NCBI RefSeq assembly: GCF_000341085.1
Contig: NZ_ANBA01000009.1
Coordinates: forward strand, 806,001 to 870,000
Direction: 5' to 3'
Length of the DNA: 64,000 bases
From: Nocardiopsis ganjiahuensis DSM 45031
Lineage (GTDB): Bacteria; Actinomycetota; Actinomycetes; Streptosporangiales; Streptosporangiaceae
Made by a program: the position numbers and the translations under genes. The first letter of the stretch is position 1. Every line of letters begins with the position of its first letter. Below, one piece after another: positions 60,166 through 64,000 of the stretch. The notes under the pieces are model-generated. The model saw only the letters and a list, made by a program, of their open reading frames with translations, was not told the DNA's origin and ran no database searches.

Positions 60166-60624
60166 CGGGGGGTCACCTCCACGGGGGACGGGGTCGTTTT
60201 CCGGTCCCGGGCACAGCGACCCGGCACGGCGGGAAGCCTACTAAGGCGTCCACCCCGGAGCACGAAGCCCGTCCGGCGTGTCGCCACCCGAGGGTGGTGG
60301 CGGGTGACGGGTGGGCCGAAGCGAAGCGGAGGCCCAAGGGGGTTGCCGTGAGGGCGCCGGGAGGGTTCTGGAGGTGCCGAAGGTGGGATCGCGAGGAACG
60401 AGCCATCACACCGTAGGCGCCGAAGGTTCCTCCCCTTCTGGGCGCCCGAACACGGGCCGAAGCGAAGCGGAGGCCCAAAGGGGTTCTCGTTCGAGCGCCG
60501 GGAGGGTTCTGCAAGAGGAGTCAAGCCGCCGCGAGGAACGAGCCAGGCGTAGACGACGATGAAGAATCCCTCCGCAAAGGCGCCGAACACGCACCGAAGC
60601 GAAGCGGAGGTGCAAGAGAGAACA
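60166..60624. other. Repeat-rich non-coding spacer between ftsK and rnj
   Basis: No gene is seen in this roughly 460-bp gap. Short frames on both strands are produced by the repeats themselves. Most of the gap is a tandem element with a period of about 140 bp, described separately. Confidence 0.7.
60313..60613. repeat. Tandem element, period about 140 bp, with covarying hairpins
   Basis: Three hairpins share the 13-nt loop GAAGCGAAGCGGA. Copies 1 (60313-60335) and 2 (60454-60476) have the stem GGGCC/GGCCC. Copy 3 (60591-60613) has GCACC/GGTGC, so two positions changed on both sides and pairing was kept. Between the hairpins, GCGCCGGGAGGGTTCTG (60354-60370, 60495-60511) and CGCGAGGAACGAGCCA (60390-60405, 60530-60545) recur at offsets of 140-141 bp. 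This gives two full units plus the start of a third. Confidence 0.9.
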
Positions 60625-60668
60625 GCCGAACGGCCCGAGGCGCACTCCGCGCTCTCGGGCCGTTCGGC
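60625..60668 (-). terminator. Terminator after rnj
   Basis: GCCGAACGGCCCGAG (60625-60639) and CTCGGGCCGTTCGGC (60654-60668) form a perfect 15-bp stem with a 14-nt loop, 14 nt past the rnj stop. Confidence 0.85.
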
Positions 60669-60681
60669 GTCTCGTGTCCGG

Positions 60682-62367
60682 TCAGACCTCGACCAGAACC
60701 GGGATGATCATGGGACGGCGGCGATAGGTCTCGTTGACCCAGCGCCCCGTGCTGCGGCGGATGAGCTGACGCAGCTGGTGCGGGTCGTTGACCCCGTCGG
60801 CGGCCGCCTTGTCCAGGGCGTCCTGCAGCTTGTCGATGACGTCGTCGTAGGCCTCCGCGCCCATGCCCGCGCCCCGGGTGTGGATCTCGGGCTCGCCCAG
60901 GATCTTGCCGGAGTTCGAGTCCACCGCGACGACGACGGAGATGAAGCCCTCCTCGCCGAGGATGCGGCGGTCCTTGAGCGCGGCGTCGGTGACGTCGCCG
61001 ACCGAGGAGCCGTCCACGTACACGTAGCCGGCCTGCACCGCACCGACGATCTTCGCGCGGTTCTTGTACACGTCGACCACCACGCCGTCCTCGGCGATGA
61101 CGACGCGGTCGCTCGGGACGCCCGTGAGCTTGGCCAGGTCGGCGTGGGCGCGCATGTGCCGCCACTCGCCGTGCACCGGCATGAAGTTGCGCGGACGCAC
61201 CATGTTGAGCACGTACAGCAGCTCGCCGGCGGAGGCGTGGCCGGACACGTGCACGAGGGCGTTGCCCTTGTGCACGACCTTGGCGCCCCAGCGGGTCAGG
61301 CCGTTGATGACCCGGTTGACCGAGTTCTCGTTGCCCGGGATGAGCGAGGAGGCGAGCAGGATGGTGTCGCCCTCCTCGATACGGATCTGGTGGTCCCGGC
61401 TGGCCATGCGGCTCAGCGCCGCCATGGGCTCGCCCTGGGAGCCCGTGCACACCATGAGCACCTGGTCCGGGGGCAGCTTGTCGAGCTGCTTGACATCGAT
61501 GATGGTGTCACCGGGGATGCTCAGGTAGCCCAGGTCGCGCGCGATGTTCATGTTGCGGATCATCGAGCGGCCGACGAAGGCGATCTTCCGGCCGTGGCGT
61601 ACCGCGGCGTCGATCACCTGCTGGACGCGGTGCACGTGCGAGGCGAAACAGGCCACCACCACACGCTTCTCGGACTGGCGGAAGACCTTGTCGATGGCCT
61701 CCGTCAGGTTGCGCTCGTTGACGACGAAACCGGGCTGCTCGGCGTTGGTGGAGTCCGACAGCAGGATGTCGACGCCCTCGTCACCGAACCGGGAGAACCC
61801 GGCCAGGTCGGTGAGGCGGTTGTCCAGCGGCAGCTGGTCCATCTTGAAGTCACCGGTGTGCAGCACCGTACCGCCGGGGGTGCGGATCCCCACGGCGAGC
61901 GCGTCCGGAATGGAGTGGTTGACCGCGAAGAACTCGAGGTCGAAGGGGCCGAAGTCGTGTCGTTCCCCCTCCTCCACCAGGACGGTCTCCGGCTTGATGC
62001 GGTGCTCGCCCAGCTTGGCGCTGATCAGCGCCAGGGTGAGCTTGGAGCCGACGATCGGGATGTCGGCCCGCTCGCGCAGCAGGAACGGCACGCCGCCGAT
62101 GTGGTCCTCGTGCCCGTGGGTGAGCACGATCGCCTCGATGTCGTCGAGGCGGTCCCGGACGTAGTCGAAGTCCGGCAGGATCAGGTCGACGCCGGGCTGC
62201 TCCTCCTCGGGGAAGAGCACGCCGCAGTCGACGATGAGCAGACGGCCGTCGTACTCGAAGACCGTCATGTTGCGGCCGATCTCGCCGAGCCCGCCGAGCG
62301 GGACGATGCGAAGGGCGCCCTTGCCCAGGGGCGGGGGCGGGCCGAGTTCGGGATGCGGGTGACTCAT
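60682..62367 (-). CDS. rnj: Ribonuclease J
   Basis: This is an RNA-processing 5'-3' exo/endonuclease of the metallo-beta-lactamase fold, 561 residues. Motifs are VDCGVLFPEEEQPGVDLILPDF, the metal site LTHGHEDHIGG (HxHxDH), HTGDFKMDQ and ACFASHVHRVQQV. The beta-CASP signatures are CTGSQGEPMAALSRM and HVSGHASAGEL. Its ATG overlaps the dapA stop by ATGA, so the two genes are translationally coupled, the usual actinobacterial dapA-rnj order. Confidence 0.97.
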   Translation of the reverse strand: MSHPHPELGPPPPLGKGALRIVPLGGLGEIGRNMTVFEYDGRLLIVDCGVLFPEEEQPGVDLILPDFDYVRDRLDDIEAIVLTHGHEDHIGGVPFLLRERADIPIVGSKLTLALISAKLGEHRIKPETVLVEEGERHDFGPFDLEFFAVNHSIPDALAVGIRTPGGTVLHTGDFKMDQLPLDNRLTDLAGFSRFGDEGVDILLSDSTNAEQPGFVVNERNLTEAIDKVFRQSEKRVVVACFASHVHRVQQVIDAAVRHGRKIAFVGRSMIRNMNIARDLGYLSIPGDTIIDVKQLDKLPPDQVLMVCTGSQGEPMAALSRMASRDHQIRIEEGDTILLASSLIPGNENSVNRVINGLTRWGAKVVHKGNALVHVSGHASAGELLYVLNMVRPRNFMPVHGEWRHMRAHADLAKLTGVPSDRVVIAEDGVVVDVYKNRAKIVGAVQAGYVYVDGSSVGDVTDAALKDRRILGEEGFISVVVAVDSNSGKILGEPEIHTRGAGMGAEAYDDVIDKLQDALDKAAADGVNDPHQLRQLIRRSTGRWVNETYRRRPMIIPVLVEV

Positions 62368-63335
62368 ACGGAACCCTCCGTGAGACGTTCGACGCGCACA
62401 GCGCTGGCGGGCACGGCCTGGTGCGGGGCGAGCCCGATCGGGCCCTTGACCCCGGCGGCTGCCAGGTCCTCGCGCAGGAGTGCCTGGAGCTCGGCGGACG
62501 CGTCGGCGAGCGGTGTGCGGACCGGGCCGGAGGGAAGCCCGAAGAGGTTGAGAATGGCCTTGGTCGTGATGACGCCCTGGGTGCGGAACATGCCGGTGTA
62601 GACCGGGGTGAGGCGGCGGTGGATGGCCAGCGCCTGGCCGACCTCACCGGCCTCGAAGGCGTCGATCATGTCCTTGAGGTCGCTGCCGACGATGTGGCCG
62701 ACGACGCTCACGAAACCGGCCGCGCCGACCGACAGCAGCGGCAGGTTCAGGATGTCGGTGCCGCAGTAGTACGCCAGGTCGGTGCGCTCCATGACCCAGG
62801 AGCTGGCGCCGACGTTGTCCTTGGCGTCCTTGTTGGCGACGATGCGCGGGTGCTCGGCCAGCCGGACCAGGGTCTCGGAGGCGATCGGCGTCCCGGTGCG
62901 GTGCGGGATGTCGTAGAGCATGACCGGCAGCTCGGTGGTGTCGGCGATCTCGGTGAAGTGCCGGATCAAGCCCTCCTGCGGAGGCTTGTTGTAGTAGGGC
63001 GTGACGGCCAGGAGACCGTGCGCGCCCGCCTTCTCCGCGGCCTTCGCGAGCTTGACGCTGTGGCGGGTGTCGTTGGTGCCGACCCCCGCGACGATCTGGG
63101 CGCGGTCGCCGACCGCCTCGACCACCGTGCGCAGCAGGCGGTCCTTCTCCTCGTCGCTGGTCGTGGGCGACTCGCCGGTCGTGCCGCTGATGACGAGGCC
63201 GTCGTTGTGCTGCTCGTCCACCAGGTAGGTGGCGAGTCTGGCGGCGCCGTCGTAGTCGAGCTCCCCGTCCTCGAGCATCGGGGTGACCATCGCGGTCAGC
63301 ATCTTGCCGAACGGGCGGTACTTGTTGTCCATCAT
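62364..63335 (-). CDS. dapA: 4-hydroxy-tetrahydrodipicolinate synthase
   Basis: DapA condenses pyruvate with aspartate semialdehyde, the first step of the diaminopimelate/lysine branch. It has 323 residues starting MMDNKYRPFGKMLTAMVTPM, and the second ATG (63332) is equally possible. Motifs are GTTGESPTTSDEEK, VTPYYNKPPQEGLIRHF, YDIPHRTG with the catalytic Tyr, and VANKDAKDN with the Schiff-base Lys. With dapF also in the window, two steps of diaminopimelate synthesis are present. Confidence 0.96.
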   Translation of the reverse strand: MMDNKYRPFGKMLTAMVTPMLEDGELDYDGAARLATYLVDEQHNDGLVISGTTGESPTTSDEEKDRLLRTVVEAVGDRAQIVAGVGTNDTRHSVKLAKAAEKAGAHGLLAVTPYYNKPPQEGLIRHFTEIADTTELPVMLYDIPHRTGTPIASETLVRLAEHPRIVANKDAKDNVGASSWVMERTDLAYYCGTDILNLPLLSVGAAGFVSVVGHIVGSDLKDMIDAFEAGEVGQALAIHRRLTPVYTGMFRTQGVITTKAILNLFGLPSGPVRTPLADASAELQALLREDLAAAGVKGPIGLAPHQAVPASAVRVERLTEGSV

Positions 63336-63759
63336 CGTGTGTGAAAGGCTCTCGGGCCCTCTGCCGGGAAGGCATCAGGGCCCTAGGCTGCCCCTCCTCC
63401 TCTCCATGTGCGTAAGAAACAAGCGGTGTGTCCCGTGCCGGGAACTTTCCTCCGTACACGGGTGAAGACGGCGCTGAGCGTCCGTCACCGCGACCGGCGA
63501 ACGCACCGGACGCGGGAAAGTCTGTGTGCCCCGCGCACGTGTGAGTGCGTGGGAGCGGATCCGGTTCTGCCCCCGTCCTCGTGGGTTGAGGTGAGGGGCC
63601 GTCCCTGAGGACGGAACCGGTGGGCGGTGCCCACTGGAGCCTATGCGCCCGACCGACGCCCCGGTGTGTGAACCTACCCGCACCGGGCCCGCGCCACGCG
63701 GGTGGGGCCCGGGATCACCGCAGTTGGGAGACGGTGTGCGGGGGTCGTTCGGGTACTGC
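63336..63759. other. Gap upstream of dapA, including a leader hairpin
   Basis: I see no gene in these 424 bp. GGGCCCT (63354-63360) pairs with AGGGCCC (63377-63383), with an inner TGCC/GGCA stem. This forms a hairpin 19-48 nt before the dapA start on the minus strand that could act in the 5' leader. The rest is featureless GC-rich DNA that must hold the dapA promoter and the end of the next gene. Confidence 0.5.
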
Positions 63760-64000
63760 TCAGTCGTCCTGCTTGTCCGGGAGGAACATGCTGGCGACCC
63801 AGCTGACGACGGTCACCACGATGGCACCGAAGAAGGCCGCGGGCCAGAAACCGGCCACCTCGAAGGGGAGCTGGAACAGACCGGCGATCCACCCGGTGAG
63901 CATGAACAGCAGCGCGTTCACGACCAGGCCGATGAGGCCGAGGGTCAGGGCGTAGAAGAGGCACCCGACAGTTTTCACGATCGGTTTGATGACCGCGTTC
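63760..64000 (-). CDS. Four-TM phage-holin-family membrane protein, N-terminus cut by window edge
   Basis: Eighty residues of the C-terminal part are visible, beginning NAVIKPIVKTVGCL at the window edge, so the internal GTG at 63978 is not the start. Two to three membrane segments are seen (LFYALTLGLIGLVVNALLFMLTGWIAGL and FFGAIVVTVVSWVASMFL). The NAVIKPIVK...PFEVAGFWPAAFFGA pattern is that of the small mycobacterial-type four-helix holin-superfamily proteins (about 115-130 residues). These are chromosomal proteins of unknown function, not evidence for a prophage. Confidence 0.85.
   Translation of the reverse strand, partial: NAVIKPIVKTVGCLFYALTLGLIGLVVNALLFMLTGWIAGLFQLPFEVAGFWPAAFFGAIVVTVVSWVASMFLPDKQDD

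Noticed and set aside
60313..60613. CRISPR-like array
   Set aside because: The units are about 140 bp apart, have internal conserved blocks instead of unique spacers, and no cas gene is present.
60173..60645. Several short frames on both strands between ftsK and rnj with recurring peptides such as LGLRFASA
   Set aside because: The peptide similarity arises because the frames read through the same 140-bp DNA repeat. No start with a good binding site or known family is seen.
63760..64000. Holin-family protein as evidence for a prophage
   Set aside because: The four-helix holin-superfamily proteins of this type are ordinary chromosomal genes in actinobacteria, and no phage gene is nearby.

Overview
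The window is dense, very GC-rich DNA with a strong G/C bias at third codon positions, many GTG starts and GGAGG-type ribosome binding sites. Gene content and order are those of a filamentous actinobacterium: lepA-rpsT-holA-comEC-comEA, hflX, dapF-miaA-(LigB-like)-miaB, gluABCD, recX-recA-DUF3046, rimO-pgsA-cinA-clgR and dapA-rnj-ftsK all match the conserved Streptomyces-type chromosome core. A Nocardiopsis-like member of the Streptosporangiales is my best guess. That is an inference from style and synteny, not from a database search.

Layout. 1-8.5 kb: lepA (cut by the window edge), an unknown membrane-anchored protein, rpsT, comEA, comEC, holA. 8.5-11.9 kb: an imidazolonepropionase-like amidohydrolase and hflX. 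12.2-18.2 kb: a glyoxylate/glycolate block with malate synthase (aceB) and a three-subunit glycolate oxidase (glcDEF), which converts glycolate to glyoxylate and then to malate. 18.2-22.3 kb: an AT-richer stretch followed by a four-gene bacteriocin locus. This holds two lactococcin-972-like secreted peptides, a large polytopic membrane protein and an ABC ATPase. 22.4-28.8 kb: dapF, miaA, a LigB-like protein and miaB, interrupted by a TetR-P450 pair behind a clear operator. 29.4-35.2 kb: glutamate-type ABC transporter gluABCD and an S9 peptidase. 35.4-42.4 kb: recX, recA (with an SOS box and a second damage-type promoter), a DUF3046 protein and an Lhr helicase. 42.4-45.7 kb: two related Ser/Thr kinases around a GNAT acetyltransferase. 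45.8-52.2 kb: a ROK repressor divergent from a carbohydrate ABC transporter and a cytosolic GH3 N-acetylhexosaminidase. 52.4-64 kb: an Rrf2 regulator, clgR, cinA, pgsA, rimO, a RodZ-like protein, ftsK, a repeat-rich spacer, rnj, dapA and a partial 4-TM holin-family protein.

The most interesting material is the two-peptide lactococcin-972-like locus, inserted with the glyoxylate block between hflX and dapF. Next is a repeat of about 140 bp between ftsK and rnj, whose third hairpin carries compensating base changes. Several regulatory sites are also readable: a 13-bp-arm TetR operator, a LexA box and RecA-NDp-type promoter at recA, an apparently leaderless gluA promoter, and strong intra-operon hairpins after both ABC-transporter binding-protein genes. 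I saw no tRNA, rRNA, insertion sequence or CRISPR array.
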